A stretch of DNA of 32,130 nt from Acinetobacter lactucae (GCF_013344765.1 NZ_JABVBF010000014.1:1-32130); one strand, 5' to 3'; positions 19,578-29,634 are shown, counted from the stretch's first letter. Numbers and translations are program-made. The notes: generated by a model not told the origin, from the letters alone.

Positions 19578-20201
19578 TTACACAACGAATCTTTTTGGCA
19601 TTTTTAAGTTTTTAATGACGTTATAAATTTGATCAACGTCTTCACATACAATTAATTTAGCTCGATGCTGAAGGGGAAGGAAACCTTCTTGAACTGCATG
19701 GTCTAATTGGGTAATTAATGCATTATAAAAGCCATTTACGTTATATAAAATCATGGGTTTTTGGTGTTGATTGAGTTGGCCCCAAGTGGCTATTTCCAAT
19801 ATTTCTTCGAATGTTCCTAAACCACCTGGTAATGCAATAAATGCACTTGCGCGTTCTGCCATCATGGCTTTACGTTCATGCATGGTTTCTACGACATGTA
19901 GTTCGGTGAGTCCCGCATGTGCGACTTCATAATCAAGCATAAATTCAGGGATAACACCGACAGCTTCTCCGCCGTTTGCAAGAACGCTCTCTGCGACTTG
20001 TCCCATTAAACCGATACTGGCACCGCCATAGACTAAACCAAAGCCTTGTTCAGCGATTCCATGAGCCAGTTCAATCGCCTTCTCTCGATAGATTGGTTTA
20101 TTTCCTGCACGTGAACCACAATATAATGCAATAAGAGGTTGCTTTGTTTTTACAGCTGTTATTGGTGAATCATTTACTGCCATTGTTAATACGCTATTCA
20201 T
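19578..20201 (-). CDS. LOG family protein (TIGR00730, cytokinin riboside phosphoribohydrolase-like)
   Basis: 207-aa cytoplasmic Rossmann-fold protein. YCGSRAGN (27-34) and VYGGASIGLMG (57-67) bind nucleotide. MHERKAMM (107-114) and PGGLGTFEE (125-133) are the hallmark of the LOG family, with Glu133 in the active site. Members cleave nucleoside 5'-monophosphates to free base and ribose 5-phosphate. Many bacterial ones are annotated as lysine decarboxylase by old error. An internal Met7 could be an alternative start, but the first ATG has AAGGT upstream. It is monocistronic, with its terminator just beyond the stop. Confidence 0.9.
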   Translation of the reverse strand: MNSVLTMAVNDSPITAVKTKQPLIALYCGSRAGNKPIYREKAIELAHGIAEQGFGLVYGGASIGLMGQVAESVLANGGEAVGVIPEFMLDYEVAHAGLTELHVVETMHERKAMMAERASAFIALPGGLGTFEEILEIATWGQLNQHQKPMILYNVNGFYNALITQLDHAVQEGFLPLQHRAKLIVCEDVDQIYNVIKNLKMPKRFVV

Positions 20202-20527
20202 TGTTTTATTTTTACCTTATCACGTTCATATTTCTTGTCTACACTAAGCAAAAGATATGACAACTTTATAAGCAGATTTATAAGAAATATTCATATTTTG
20301 TATGGGTTTGGTGAATGCTGGGCATGAGCAAATAAAAATGATGAATTTATATTAAATCTTGCCTATACTAAAAATTCGTTTAACAACATATGAACAAATA
20401 TGGGTAGTGGTTGTAGTCGCTCCGTTTTAATTTCTTGTCTTAAAAAAACATTTTCCCCACTTTGTGTAGGCGCGCCTGTTGTGTTGCCAAATAAAGATAA
20501 AATCCAAACAACACAGGAGCAGGATCA
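20202..20527. other. 326-bp gap between LOG and TerC genes
   Basis: Divergent promoter region of two genes. On the plus side, just before the TerC gene, is the perfect palindrome AGGCGCGCCT (20468-20477). After it, CCTG plus TGTTG can pair, with a 3-nt bulge, with CAACACAGG that runs into the ribosome site AGGAG. No yybP-ykoY manganese riboswitch motif was recognised. No promoter could be called with confidence. Confidence 0.4.
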
Positions 20528-22117
20528 ATGATCTTTGAATGGATGTCTGATCCGTCGGCTTGGGTGGGTTTAGCAACTTTAATCGTTCTTGAAATTGTAT
20601 TGGGGATCGATAACCTCGTTTTTATCGCGATTTTGGCCGAAAAACTGCCACCAGAGCAACGAGCTAAAGCCCGTATAATCGGTTTGGTGCTCGCGTTAGG
20701 AATGCGTCTTGTACTCTTAGCCTCAATTGCTTGGGTCGTGACACTGACTGAGCCACTCTTCCATATTTTTGATCATCCATTTTCTGGTCGTGATTTGATT
20801 TTGCTATTCGGTGGAGTGTTCTTACTCTTTAAGGGCACCATGGAACTGCATGAGCGGATGGAAGGAAAACAACTTCATAAAGAAGATAATCCCGTACATG
20901 CCGCGTTCTGGATGGTTATTGTCCAGATTGTTGTGCTTGACGCTGTATTCTCGTTAGACAGTGTGATTACAGCTGTAGGTATGGTGAAAGAGCTGTCAGT
21001 AATGATGGTTGCTGTTGTTATTGCTGTCGGAATCATGTTGTGGGCATCAAAACCACTCATGGACTTTGTCAATAAGCACCCAACAGTCGTTATTCTGTGT
21101 CTTGGCTTCTTGATGATGATCGGTTTCTCTTTAGTTGTGGAAGGCTTTGGTTTCCATATTCCGAAGGGTTATTTATATGCTGCAATTGGTTTCTCAATTT
21201 TAGTCGAAATGATCAATCAGAGTATGCGTCGCAATCAGGAAAAGCTGGTTACTACGACAGACCTGCGTTATCGCACAGCCTCTGCTGTTTTACGTATGTT
21301 AGGTAGCAAAAACAGTGGTTCTTCAGATACTCAATCTTCTGATAAAGAAGATGTATTGGCTACGCAAGCTTTTGCAGATGAGGTTTTTGACGAAGACAAT
21401 GGTGCTTATCACAGTGTGTTGGTACAAGGCGTTCTCGGTTTATCAGAGCGTCCTGTAAAATCTGTTATGACTCCACGTCCTGAGCTTGAGTGGATTGACC
21501 TAGACGATGAACCTGAAGTTTTAAAAGAACGTTTAATGTCGATGACACACTCTCGTTTAATTGTCGCACGCGGTGAGCTTGATAATATTGAGGGTATTGC
21601 ACTTACGCATAAAGTTTTAAACAACTTTATTGAAACAGGTGTAATTGATTTCCAAAAGCATCTACGTGAACCTGTGATTGTGCATGAAAATGCTCAAGTA
21701 CTCATGGTGATGGAGCAACTACGCCAAGCACCTCTACAAATGGCAATTGTTCTAAATGAATATGGTTCAATCGAAGGTATTGCAACGCCAATCGATATCT
21801 TAGAAGCAATTGCGGGTGAATTCCCGGATGAAGATGAGTTAGATGCTGCTGCTGAAAGCTTGGCAGATGGTTCATTAATGCTTGAAGGTTCAACTGACAT
21901 TCGTCACGTATCACTTTTATTAGGTCGTGACTTGGTTGATGAAAGTGAACAATATTCAACTTTGTCCGGCTACTTGTTATTCCATTTAGGCCGTTTACCT
22001 GAAAATGGTGAAGCTGTTGAGGCGGACGGTTATCGCTTTGAAGTGATTACGATGGAAGGTCATAAAATCGAGAAAGTTCATATTGTTTCGATCGAACAAG
22101 ATGAACTAAAAGATTAA
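20528..22117 (+). CDS. TerC family membrane protein with CBS and CorC/HlyC domains (YegH/YoaE type)
   Basis: 529-aa inner-membrane protein. Residues about 10-235 form a TerC domain with seven membrane segments; the paired acidic motifs [12 protein letters not shown] (22-33) and [12 protein letters not shown] (138-149) may bind metal. A cytoplasmic linker (about 250-290) leads to a tandem CBS pair (about 300-425), which usually senses adenine nucleotides. A CorC/HlyC-type C-terminal domain follows (about 440-520). The layout and length match E. coli YegH and YoaE. TerC proteins have been linked to manganese export and to metalation of exported enzymes, but for this subgroup the substrate is unproven. 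AGGAG about 9 nt before the ATG is a strong ribosome site that may be partly held in a leader hairpin. Confidence 0.88.
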   Translation: MIFEWMSDPSAWVGLATLIVLEIVLGIDNLVFIAILAEKLPPEQRAKARIIGLVLALGMRLVLLASIAWVVTLTEPLFHIFDHPFSGRDLILLFGGVFLLFKGTMELHERMEGKQLHKEDNPVHAAFWMVIVQIVVLDAVFSLDSVITAVGMVKELSVMMVAVVIAVGIMLWASKPLMDFVNKHPTVVILCLGFLMMIGFSLVVEGFGFHIPKGYLYAAIGFSILVEMINQSMRRNQEKLVTTTDLRYRTASAVLRMLGSKNSGSSDTQSSDKEDVLATQAFADEVFDEDNGAYHSVLVQGVLGLSERPVKSVMTPRPELEWIDLDDEPEVLKERLMSMTHSRLIVARGELDNIEGIALTHKVLNNFIETGVIDFQKHLREPVIVHENAQVLMVMEQLRQAPLQMAIVLNEYGSIEGIATPIDILEAIAGEFPDEDELDAAAESLADGSLMLEGSTDIRHVSLLLGRDLVDESEQYSTLSGYLLFHLGRLPENGEAVEADGYRFEVITMEGHKIEKVHIVSIEQDELKD

Positions 22118-22144
22118 ATGACATTTTAAATTTAGAAACATCAT

Positions 22145-22172
22145 AAAATAGCTCAACTCTGAGCTATTTTTT
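22145..22172 (+). terminator. terminator of the TerC-CBS gene
   Basis: AAAATAGCTCA (22145-22155) pairs with TGAGCTATTTT (22160-22170) around loop ACTC, with a T tail. It ends 16 bp before the ychJ start. Confidence 0.85.
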
Positions 22173-22188
22173 ATTTGAGAAACACCAA

Positions 22189-22656
22189 ATGACCCAACAA
22201 ACTTGTCCATGTGGGAAAGGCAGCTATATAGAATGTTGTGAGCCTTTACATTTAGGCACAGCAAAAGCACTAACGGCAGAGCAGCTTATGCGTTCACGCT
22301 ATAGCGCTTTTGCATTACAACAAATTGATTATATTGTAGAAACGACTGCTTTAGGTCAGCAAACAGCACTTGATAAGGAGGCTATTGCAGAGTGGAGTAA
22401 ACAAAATCAATGGTTAGGTTTAGAGGTAGTTAACGCCAACGAGAAATTAGATAAAACTCATGCACAGGTTGAGTTCAAGGCTCATTATCATGATGGACAA
22501 AAAGCCCAAATACACCATGAGATTTCACATTTTGTATCTCACCAGCAACAATGGTTTTTTCTCGACCCAACGGTTGAAATGCAAGTCACCATGAAACAAC
22601 CTTGTATATGTGGTTCAGGAAAAAAATTTAAGCAATGCTGTGCACAATTTCTGTAA
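22189..22656 (+). CDS. ychJ: YchJ family SEC-C motif protein
   Basis: 155-aa cytoplasmic protein of the UPF0225/YchJ family. It has a SEC-C zinc motif at each end: CPCGKGSYIECC (6-17) and CICGSGKKFKQCC (139-151). SEC-C motifs bind zinc and, in SecA, contact SecB and ribosomes. Between them lies an NTF2-like alpha/beta domain (about 25-135) with the conserved AEQLMRSRYSAF (30-41). The cellular role is not known. The length matches E. coli YchJ (152 aa). The stop is 45 bp before the TRIC channel gene, so read-through between the two is possible. Confidence 0.9.
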   Translation: MTQQTCPCGKGSYIECCEPLHLGTAKALTAEQLMRSRYSAFALQQIDYIVETTALGQQTALDKEAIAEWSKQNQWLGLEVVNANEKLDKTHAQVEFKAHYHDGQKAQIHHEISHFVSHQQQWFFLDPTVEMQVTMKQPCICGSGKKFKQCCAQFL

Positions 22657-22701
22657 GTTTATCTTAAAATACGCCCACTGTTTGGCCTGAGGGAAAGGGC
22701 G

Positions 22702-23346
22702 ATGTTACTCACCGTTATTTATATTATTGCGATTACTGCGGAAGCCATGACAGGTGCATTGTCTGCTGGTCGACGGAGTATGGACTGGTTCGGTGTCGTA
22801 CTGATTGCCTGTGTGACTGCTTTAGGTGGTGGTTCGGTGCGTGATGTATTGCTAGGTCACTATCCTTTAACTTGGGTAAAACATCCTGAATACTTAGTTC
22901 TGACTTGCTGTGCTGCATTTGTCACAATCATTATTGCCAAATGGATGCGTCATTTACATAACATCTTTTTGGTGCTCGATGCTTTAGGCTTAATTGGGTT
23001 TACGATTATTGGCTGCCAGATTGCCTTACAAATGGGGCATGGTTTTGTCGTGTCGGCAGTAGCAGGGGTGCTGACTGGGGTATCTGGTGGTATTTTACGT
23101 GATATTTTATGTAATGATGTTCCGTTTGTTTTCCGCCGTGAACTCTATGCGAGTATTTCTTTTGTCGCAGTCATCTGTTACTGGGTTTGTCAGGATTTAG
23201 GATTAAGTTTAGAGTTAACCGTCATTTCAACTTTGGTGTTTGGTTTTACCTTACGCCTGATTGCGATCTATTTTGGATTGGAAATGCCGAAATTTATTTA
23301 TAAAGATGATGATGCAGAATCGGCTTCTTCAACCGACGAACATTAA
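22702..23346 (+). CDS. trimeric intracellular cation (TRIC) channel family protein
   Basis: 214-aa membrane protein of UPF0126 (E. coli YicG/YadS relatives), bacterial homologues of TRIC cation channels. About seven membrane segments are visible. The fold is an inverted repeat, and each half carries its glycine-rich kink: GGGSVRDVLLG (42-52) and SGGILRDILCN (128-138). The C-terminus after about 200 is acidic and polar (KDDDAESASSTDEH) and should be disordered in the cytoplasm. It would form a trimeric potassium/sodium-permeable channel. GAGGGAAAGG precedes the ATG. It lies between ychJ and an MFS gene without clear operon evidence. Confidence 0.88.
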   Translation: MLLTVIYIIAITAEAMTGALSAGRRSMDWFGVVLIACVTALGGGSVRDVLLGHYPLTWVKHPEYLVLTCCAAFVTIIIAKWMRHLHNIFLVLDALGLIGFTIIGCQIALQMGHGFVVSAVAGVLTGVSGGILRDILCNDVPFVFRRELYASISFVAVICYWVCQDLGLSLELTVISTLVFGFTLRLIAIYFGLEMPKFIYKDDDAESASSTDEH

Positions 23347-23428
23347 TCATGTAGAACTCCATGTGGGCATGCTATAACAATTAAATATATTGTCTTGCTC
23401 ACCTATTCTTTCCAGTAGAGTTTTTCCT

Positions 23429-24748
23429 ATGGACCTGATTTCACGTATACAAAATCTTCCAATCGGCAAATTTCACTACACATTATTGTGGGTAGTTGGG
23501 TTAGGTTGGATGTTTGATGCGATGGACACAGGAATCATTGCTTTTATCATGACAACGCTTGTGAAAGACTGGGCATTAACACCAGCCGAAAGCGGTTGGA
23601 TTGTGAGTATTGGTTTTGTAGGAATGGCTATTGGGGCCGTTTGCTCAGGGGCTTTAGCAGACCGCTTTGGTCGTAAGGCAATATTTGCAGTGACTATGGC
23701 GATCTATAGCATCGCGACAGCCTTATGTGCTTTTGCTCCAGACTTAAAGTGGTTATTAATTTTCCGTTTTATTGTTGGTCTTGGATTAGGTGGACAGTTA
23801 CCTGTTGCAGTGACATTGGTGAGTGAATATATACCTGCACATGTACGTGGTCGTTTTATCGTACTACTCGAAAGTTTTTGGGGTTTGGGTTGGCTAGTTG
23901 CGGCACTCATTTCTTATTTTATTATTCCTAAATTTGGTTGGCATATTGCCTTTCTTATGGGAGGCCTTCCACTAATTTATATTTTAGTGATTTGGAAAAA
24001 ACTCCCTGAATCGATACCGTACCTGATTAACCGTGGACGTGTTGAAGAAGCACATGCATTAGTTCAAAAATTAGAAGCTCAAGCAGGTGTTCAAATTGTT
24101 CACCATATTGAAGTCGTGCCTGTTGCCATGCGACAAAAAGTCTCTTTTAAACAACTGTGGAGTGGTCAATTTGCTCGCAGAAGTTTAATGCTTTGGCTCA
24201 TCTGGTTTGGAATTGTATATTCCTACTACGGTATCTTTACGTGGCTACCAAGCTTATTGGTGAAACAGGGCTATGACATCGTTAAATCTTTTGAATATGT
24301 TTTGTTGATGATTTTAGCGCAGCTACCCGGCTACTTGGCAGCAGCATGGTTTGTGGAGCGATTGGGTAGAAAAATTACACTCGCTGCATTTATCGGTTTT
24401 TGTGCGTTGTCAGCATATTTCTTTGGACAAGCCGATAGTGTAAATAGCATTATGTTTTGGGGCTGTCTCATGTCATTCTTTAATTTGGGTGCATGGGGAG
24501 TGTTATACACCTATACACCAGAGCAATATCCAGCCAATATTCGGGCTTTCGGTTCGGGCTGGGCATCGGCAATGGGCCGTTTAGGTGGAATTTTGGCGCC
24601 GATAGTCGTCACTCATATGATGGTTTCCAAAAATGGGTTTAGCCATGTTTTTATGATGTTCACTATTGTTTTACTTTTGGTTGCAGCTGTAATTTTAATA
24701 TTAGGTGAAGAAACTCAAGGTAAAAGACTAGAGTCTATAGGACTCTAG
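23429..24748 (+). CDS. MFS transporter, NiaP-like/AAHS-type
   Basis: 439-aa secondary transporter with 12 membrane segments. After a short lead (MDLISRIQNLPIGKFHYTLL) comes GLGWMFDAMDTGIIAF (about 25-40), the TM1 motif shared by the niacin transporter NiaP and other acid:H+ symporters. SGALADRFGRK (about 75-85) is MFS motif A and RFIVGLGLGGQLPVAVTLVSEY is the TM4 signature. PESIPYLINRGR marks the central loop, and ERLGRK repeats motif A in the second half. Niacin or an aromatic or short organic acid is the likely substrate; this is inference. A TTG at 23390 would add 13 residues, but the ATG at 23429 gives the usual family N-terminus. It is monocistronic; no biosynthetic gene lies next to it to define the substrate. 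Confidence 0.8.
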   Translation: MDLISRIQNLPIGKFHYTLLWVVGLGWMFDAMDTGIIAFIMTTLVKDWALTPAESGWIVSIGFVGMAIGAVCSGALADRFGRKAIFAVTMAIYSIATALCAFAPDLKWLLIFRFIVGLGLGGQLPVAVTLVSEYIPAHVRGRFIVLLESFWGLGWLVAALISYFIIPKFGWHIAFLMGGLPLIYILVIWKKLPESIPYLINRGRVEEAHALVQKLEAQAGVQIVHHIEVVPVAMRQKVSFKQLWSGQFARRSLMLWLIWFGIVYSYYGIFTWLPSLLVKQGYDIVKSFEYVLLMILAQLPGYLAAAWFVERLGRKITLAAFIGFCALSAYFFGQADSVNSIMFWGCLMSFFNLGAWGVLYTYTPEQYPANIRAFGSGWASAMGRLGGILAPIVVTHMMVSKNGFSHVFMMFTIVLLLVAAVILILGEETQGKRLESIGL

Positions 24749-24900
24749 TTTTGCCTAACTTTATAGCAAGTAACTAAAAATATAGAGAGATGAGACATAA
24801 TTTGACGCTCAGGTGACAGAGTCCCTCTTGTGTCTGTAACATAGCCCACTTAGCATAAGACTCACTTAAAATAACGACTGATTTGGAAGATAAGCTGACT

Positions 24901-27120
24901 ATGACCAGCCTTGCGCATCAAGCGACAGAAAACCGCTCTGTAGCCGAATTTACTGAACAGGCTTACCTGAATTATGCCATGTACGTCATCATGGACCGTG
25001 CATTGCCACATATCAGTGATGGCTTAAAACCCGTACAGCGCCGTATTGTCTATGCCATGAGCGAGTTGGGCTTAAAAAGTAGTGGTAAGCCAAAAAAATC
25101 GGCCCGTACTGTCGGTGACGTACTCGGTAAATATCATCCGCATGGTGATTCGGCGTGTTATGAAGCCATGGTTTTAATGGCTCAGCCATTTAGTTATCGC
25201 TATCCTTTAATTGAAGGTCAAGGGAACTGGGGTTCACCAGATGACCCTAAATCGTTTGCTGCGATGCGTTATACCGAGGCAAAACTTTCTGCCTACAGTG
25301 AGTTATTACTAAGTGAGTTAGGACAAGGCACGAGTGAGTGGCAAGATAACTTTGATGGTTCTTTAAAAGAACCGATTACTTTGCCAGCACGAGTCCCTAA
25401 CATTTTGCTTAATGGTACAACCGGTATTGCGGTTGGTATGGCGACCGATATTCCGCCACATAATTTACGTGAAGTGATTAAAGGAACAATCGCTTTAATT
25501 CGTAATCCGCAAACTTCAGATGAAAAATTGGCTGAATATATTCCAGCACCAGATTTACCAACAAAAGCTGAAATTATTACTCCGCCTGAAGAATTACTCA
25601 AAATCCAGACGACTGGACGTGGTAGTTACCGCATGCGAGCGGTTTATACCATCGAAAAAAATGAAATCGTGATTACCGAGTTGCCGTATCAAGTATCGGG
25701 TTCTAAGGTGATTACTCAAATTGCCGACCAAATGCAGGCCAAAAAGCTGCCCCTAGTGGTGGATGTACGTGATGAGTCGGATCATGAAAACCCAACACGA
25801 CTTGTGATTGTACTGCGTTCTAACCGTATTGATGCGGAAGCGGTGATGAGCCACTTATTTGCGACTACCGATTTAGAATCAAGCTACCGTGTTAATTTAA
25901 ACATGATTGGCGAGGATGGTCGTCCTCAGGTTAAATCGATTCGTCGTATCTTGCTTGAGTGGATTGAGATCCGCAAAAAAACGGTAACTCGCCGTTTAGA
26001 ATATCATTTAAACCGCATTGAAAAACGCCTACATATTTTGGCAGGTCTTTTAATTGCTTATCTCGATATTGATACAGTCATTCGTATTATTCGTGAAGAA
26101 GATCAGCCTAAACCTGTATTGATGGAACATTTCAAAATTGATGAAATACAGGCAGAAGCAATTTTAGAACTCAAGTTACGTCATTTAGCAAAACTTGAAG
26201 AGATGGAAATCCGTCATGAACAAGATGAGCTTGCTGCAAAAGCTGCCATTATTCGTGAACAGTTAGAAAATCCAGAATCTTTAAAGAACCTGATTATTGG
26301 TGAATTAAAAGAAGACGCGAAAAAGTTTGGTGACGAACGCCGTTCTCCAATTGTCGCGCGTGCTGAAGCTGTTCAAATTAAAGAACAGGATTTAATGCCA
26401 GCTGAAGCAGTAACAGTGGTTTTATCTGAAGCAGGATGGATTCGTGCTGCAAAAGGTGCTGATGTTGATGCAGAGAATTTAAACTATCGTGCTGGCGACC
26501 AATATTTAAGTCATGCAGTGGGTAAAACCAATCAACGAATTTATTTCCTTGATGAGACAGGGCGTAGTTACGCATTACCTATTAGCAGTTTGCCATCAGC
26601 AAGAGGTTTAGGTGAGCCATTAAGTTCGAAACTTGCTCCTGCAAGTGGAGTATCGTTTATTCAGGTCTATTTAGATGATGAAGAGTCGGAAATTATTGCT
26701 GCCAGCTCATCAGGTTATGGCTTTAAAACTCAAGTCAAACAGTTAGATACCAATGCCAAGGCAGGAAAAAGCTTCTTGTCGGTACCTGAAAAATCAACAG
26801 CTTTACCCTTAATACCTGCCCAAAACATGACACATTTAGCTGTGCTCAGCTCAGCAGGGCGACTCTTACTTATTGATTTGTCAGAACTGCCAAGCTTAAA
26901 TAAGGGTAAAGGTAATAAGTTGATACAACTTGAAGCGAAAGAGCAGATTTTATCCATGACAACCCTGAACTTAGATGAAATAATTCAGGTGGTTGCAGGT
27001 CAACAACATCTAAAATTAAAAGGTGAGGATCTACAAAAATACATGGGTAAACGTGCTTCAAAAGGTCACCTCTTACCACGTGGATATCAAAAAGCAAATA
27101 AACTGTTGATTCAGAGATAA
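24901..27120 (+). CDS. parC: DNA topoisomerase IV subunit A
   Basis: 739-aa subunit that cuts and rejoins DNA during decatenation of sister chromosomes, working with ParE as a C2E2 complex. Tyr124 in [11 protein letters not shown] is the DNA-linking tyrosine. The quinolone-determining region [15 protein letters not shown] (78-92) has Ser84 and Glu88, both wild-type, so no classical fluoroquinolone resistance change is present in ParC. The N-terminal winged helix covers about 30-140, the tower and coiled coil follow to about 490, and the C-terminal beta-propeller is short, as expected of ParC rather than GyrA. The ATG at 24901 gives the standard MTSLAHQ start with GGAAG upstream; a TTG 18 bp earlier is less likely. 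parE is not in the window. Confidence 0.97.
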   Translation: MTSLAHQATENRSVAEFTEQAYLNYAMYVIMDRALPHISDGLKPVQRRIVYAMSELGLKSSGKPKKSARTVGDVLGKYHPHGDSACYEAMVLMAQPFSYRYPLIEGQGNWGSPDDPKSFAAMRYTEAKLSAYSELLLSELGQGTSEWQDNFDGSLKEPITLPARVPNILLNGTTGIAVGMATDIPPHNLREVIKGTIALIRNPQTSDEKLAEYIPAPDLPTKAEIITPPEELLKIQTTGRGSYRMRAVYTIEKNEIVITELPYQVSGSKVITQIADQMQAKKLPLVVDVRDESDHENPTRLVIVLRSNRIDAEAVMSHLFATTDLESSYRVNLNMIGEDGRPQVKSIRRILLEWIEIRKKTVTRRLEYHLNRIEKRLHILAGLLIAYLDIDTVIRIIREEDQPKPVLMEHFKIDEIQAEAILELKLRHLAKLEEMEIRHEQDELAAKAAIIREQLENPESLKNLIIGELKEDAKKFGDERRSPIVARAEAVQIKEQDLMPAEAVTVVLSEAGWIRAAKGADVDAENLNYRAGDQYLSHAVGKTNQRIYFLDETGRSYALPISSLPSARGLGEPLSSKLAPASGVSFIQVYLDDEESEIIAASSSGYGFKTQVKQLDTNAKAGKSFLSVPEKSTALPLIPAQNMTHLAVLSSAGRLLLIDLSELPSLNKGKGNKLIQLEAKEQILSMTTLNLDEIIQVVAGQQHLKLKGEDLQKYMGKRASKGHLLPRGYQKANKLLIQR

Positions 27121-27220
27121 AGCTAGCGTCGGGCAACATAAATACGCTATATATGGCAACATGTTCAAGCAATGAACTGAACTTGTTGGTATGGAATAAT
27201 GATTAAAAGGACAGCAATTT

Positions 27221-27274
27221 GGAGTACATAATTTGTACTCCATACAAAAAATTTGACAGGGTCAAATTGTCAAA
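27221..27274 (+). promoter_or_regulatory. inverted repeats in the fadD control region
   Basis: In the 296-bp gap between parC and fadD, GGAGTACA-N5-TGTACTCC (27221-27241) is a perfect 8-bp inverted repeat. It is followed by TTTGACA-N9-TGTCAAA (27252-27274), whose centre holds another GTCAAA. The second dyad has the size of a repressor site and contains TTGACA, a perfect -35 box. No matching -10 was found at 17 bp (CTTCTG there); CATAAT lies further down. A fatty-acid-responsive repressor site is a reasonable guess, but it does not match the PsrA or E. coli FadR consensus as I know them. The first repeat could also be a weak terminator for parC, although no T run follows. Confidence 0.45.
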
Positions 27275-27416
27275 ACTTCTGTCTCATAATCTTGTTCGAA
27301 AGTGTCATGAATGTGCCAATAAGTTTAAATATGTTCTGGCACCAAGAAGCTAAAGAATAGCTGGGGCATTGAATAACAGTTATTACTAAGGATTACGAAT
27401 CGGAGATAATGGCATT

Positions 27417-29096
27417 ATGGAAAAGATTTGGTTTGCAGAATACCAAAAAACAGGGATTCCAGAAACAGTAGCATTGCCTGCGGAAAATACCTCTCTTGTT
27501 GATATTTTTGAGAGTAATTTCCAAAAATTTGGTTCTCGTGATGCCTTTATCTTTATGGATAAAGCGATGTCATTTAGTGAGTTAGAGCTTGCGAGTCGTA
27601 AGTTCGCGACCTATTTGCAAAATTTGGGGTTAGCAAAGGGAACTCGTGTGGCAGTGATGATGCCGAATGTGTTGCAGTATCCTGTAGTTGCATTAGCAGT
27701 GTTACGTGCAGGTTTGGTTTTAGTAAATGTTAATCCACTTTATACAGCACGTGAACTCGAGCATCAATTAAATGACTCTGGTGCAGAAGTACTCGTGATT
27801 ATCGAAAACTTTGCCAGTGTTTACCAAAGTATTTTAGGTAAAACTCCTGTGAAGCATGTTGTGGTTGCGACAGTAGGAGATATGCTGGGTACGCTTAAAG
27901 GTACGTTAGTAAATTTTGTATTACGTAAAGTACGTAAGCAAATTCCAGCTTGGAATATTCCGGGACACGTTAAGTTTAATGCTGCATTAAATAAAGAGAG
28001 TCCAAGTAATTATAAGCGCCCGAATTTAACTTTAAGCGATACTGCCGTACTTCAATATACGGGTGGTACTACAGGTGTTTCAAAAGGTGCGGAACTGACT
28101 CACCGTAATTTGGTTGCAAACCTTTTACAGTGCGATGGTATTTTCCAAAGTAAATTTGGTGCAAATGATGGTGCTAAAGGAGACCGTATTGTTTGTGCAT
28201 TACCGCTTTATCATATTTTTGCGTTCATGGTTTGTGCAATGTACGGTATGTATAAAGGTCAGGCAAATATCTTGATTCCGAACCCACGTGATTTACCGGC
28301 TGTAATTAATGAATTACGTAAATATCAGCCATCATTCTTCCCAGCAGTAAATACATTATTTAATGCTTTAGTGAATAATGAAGAATTCAAACAACTTGAC
28401 CATAGCAATTTAAAAATGGCGATGGGTGGGGGTATGGCAGTTTTACCTTCTACAGCAGAAGCTTGGAAGAAAATTACTGGTACAACCATTATCGAAGGTT
28501 ATGGCTTGTCTGAGACTTCTCCGGTAGCGACGGCGAACCCACCAGCTTCTACTGAATTTAGTGGCACAATTGGTATTCCATTACCTTTAACAGAAGTTGC
28601 TATTTTAGATGATGACGGTAATGAAGTTGCTTTGGGAGAACAAGGTGAAATTTCAATCCGTGGTCCTCAAGTCATGAAAGGCTATTGGAACCGTCCGGAT
28701 GAAACAGCTAAAGTCATGACAGCAGATGGTTTTTTCCGTACAGGTGACATCGGCGTTATGGACAGCCGTGGATACGTTAAAATCGTAGACCGTAAAAAAG
28801 ATATGATTTTGGTATCTGGCTTTAACGTTTATCCAAGTGAAATTGAAGAAATTATTGCTAAACATCCAAAAGTATTGGAAGTGGCTGCAATTGGTGTTCC
28901 AGACGAAAAATCAGGTGAAGTGCCTAAACTCTTTATCGTGAAAAAAGATCAAAGCTTAACCACTGAAGAAGTTTTGAACTTTGCTAAAGAGAACTTAACA
29001 GGCTATAAACGCCCTCGTTATGTTGAGTTTATGGATGAATTACCAAAATCAAATGTAGGCAAAATTTTACGTAAAGACTTACGTAAACCAGCCTAA
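27417..29096 (+). CDS. fadD: long-chain fatty acid-CoA ligase
   Basis: 559-aa acyl-adenylate enzyme that activates fatty acids with ATP and CoA for beta-oxidation or lipid synthesis, peripheral to the inner membrane. The ATP/AMP motif YTGGTTGVSKGAELTHRN (214-231) is nearly the E. coli FadD sequence. EGYGLSETSP at about 359-368 is the second adenylate motif. GFFRTGDIG leads to the fatty-acyl signature VDRKKDMILVSGFNVYP in the C-terminal third, and the catalytic Lys549 lies in GKILRKDL. The length matches E. coli FadD (561 aa). GGAG about 12 nt upstream serves the ATG. It is transcribed alone, with possible operator repeats upstream and a strong terminator after it. Confidence 0.93.
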   Translation: MEKIWFAEYQKTGIPETVALPAENTSLVDIFESNFQKFGSRDAFIFMDKAMSFSELELASRKFATYLQNLGLAKGTRVAVMMPNVLQYPVVALAVLRAGLVLVNVNPLYTARELEHQLNDSGAEVLVIIENFASVYQSILGKTPVKHVVVATVGDMLGTLKGTLVNFVLRKVRKQIPAWNIPGHVKFNAALNKESPSNYKRPNLTLSDTAVLQYTGGTTGVSKGAELTHRNLVANLLQCDGIFQSKFGANDGAKGDRIVCALPLYHIFAFMVCAMYGMYKGQANILIPNPRDLPAVINELRKYQPSFFPAVNTLFNALVNNEEFKQLDHSNLKMAMGGGMAVLPSTAEAWKKITGTTIIEGYGLSETSPVATANPPASTEFSGTIGIPLPLTEVAILDDDGNEVALGEQGEISIRGPQVMKGYWNRPDETAKVMTADGFFRTGDIGVMDSRGYVKIVDRKKDMILVSGFNVYPSEIEEIIAKHPKVLEVAAIGVPDEKSGEVPKLFIVKKDQSLTTEEVLNFAKENLTGYKRPRYVEFMDELPKSNVGKILRKDLRKPA

Positions 29097-29105
29097 TCAG
29101 TTAAT

Positions 29106-29135
29106 AAAAAAAGCGCCTTAGGGCGCTTTTTTTTG
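29106..29135 (+). terminator. fadD terminator (bidirectional)
   Basis: AAGCGCC (29111-29117) pairs with GGCGCTT (29122-29128) around loop TTAG, with A and T runs on either side. It also ends the minus-strand membrane protein gene whose stop is at 29139. Confidence 0.9.
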
Positions 29136-29138
29136 TTT

Positions 29139-29528
29139 TTATATTTTATGGTTTTTCATAAACCAGCGGTCTATATAAGGGCGACCAATTCCAACCATTC
29201 CAACAAAAACAAGCATCGTACCAAGTTGTAAGCGTAGATGAGTTAAATCGAGCTGACCATAACTTAAATAATTATCTATAAGGCAATATAGAGCAATCAC
29301 AATTAACCAATGCCACAAAGTAAGTCGTTTAATACCGACTGCAATAAAAGTAATGGTTAAAATGACAAAGGTACCAAGCGTCGATTGCCAATTCAGATTT
29401 GCACAAATTACACTCAATAAAAAAGCGACAATAGGAAGCACGATTTTTAATATACGATCTACCTGAAGTTGATTCTGTTTTTGCTTGTCTAAGACGTCAA
29501 ACAATTCTTTTTGATCAGGTTGTTGCAT
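29139..29528 (-). CDS. small membrane protein of unknown function
   Basis: 129-aa protein that I do not recognise as a named family. A polar, charged N-terminus (about 1-25, with KELFDVLDKQKQ) is followed by four hydrophobic segments at about 27-45, 48-66, 72-90 and 101-118, and a basic tail (RWFMKNHKI). No catalytic motif is visible. The start is an ATG with AGGG-like bases upstream. It stands between fadD (convergent) and the MAPEG gene (divergent), with about 100 bp of shared upstream DNA. It is real by its length and clear membrane pattern. Confidence 0.7.
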   Translation of the reverse strand: MQQPDQKELFDVLDKQKQNQLQVDRILKIVLPIVAFLLSVICANLNWQSTLGTFVILTITFIAVGIKRLTLWHWLIVIALYCLIDNYLSYGQLDLTHLRLQLGTMLVFVGMVGIGRPYIDRWFMKNHKI

Positions 29529-29634
29529 ATATGGCCCTATTAATCAGTGATGACAAGTGATTGCATAAAATTTCAGGTAAAAACGCAATGTTATGATAGC
29601 ATGATCAACAGTATTTTCAGTGATGGATGGCACT

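Noticed and set aside
20400..20527. yybP-ykoY manganese riboswitch before the TerC gene
   Set aside because: The conserved yybP-ykoY loop sequences could not be found, only a local hairpin near the ribosome site.
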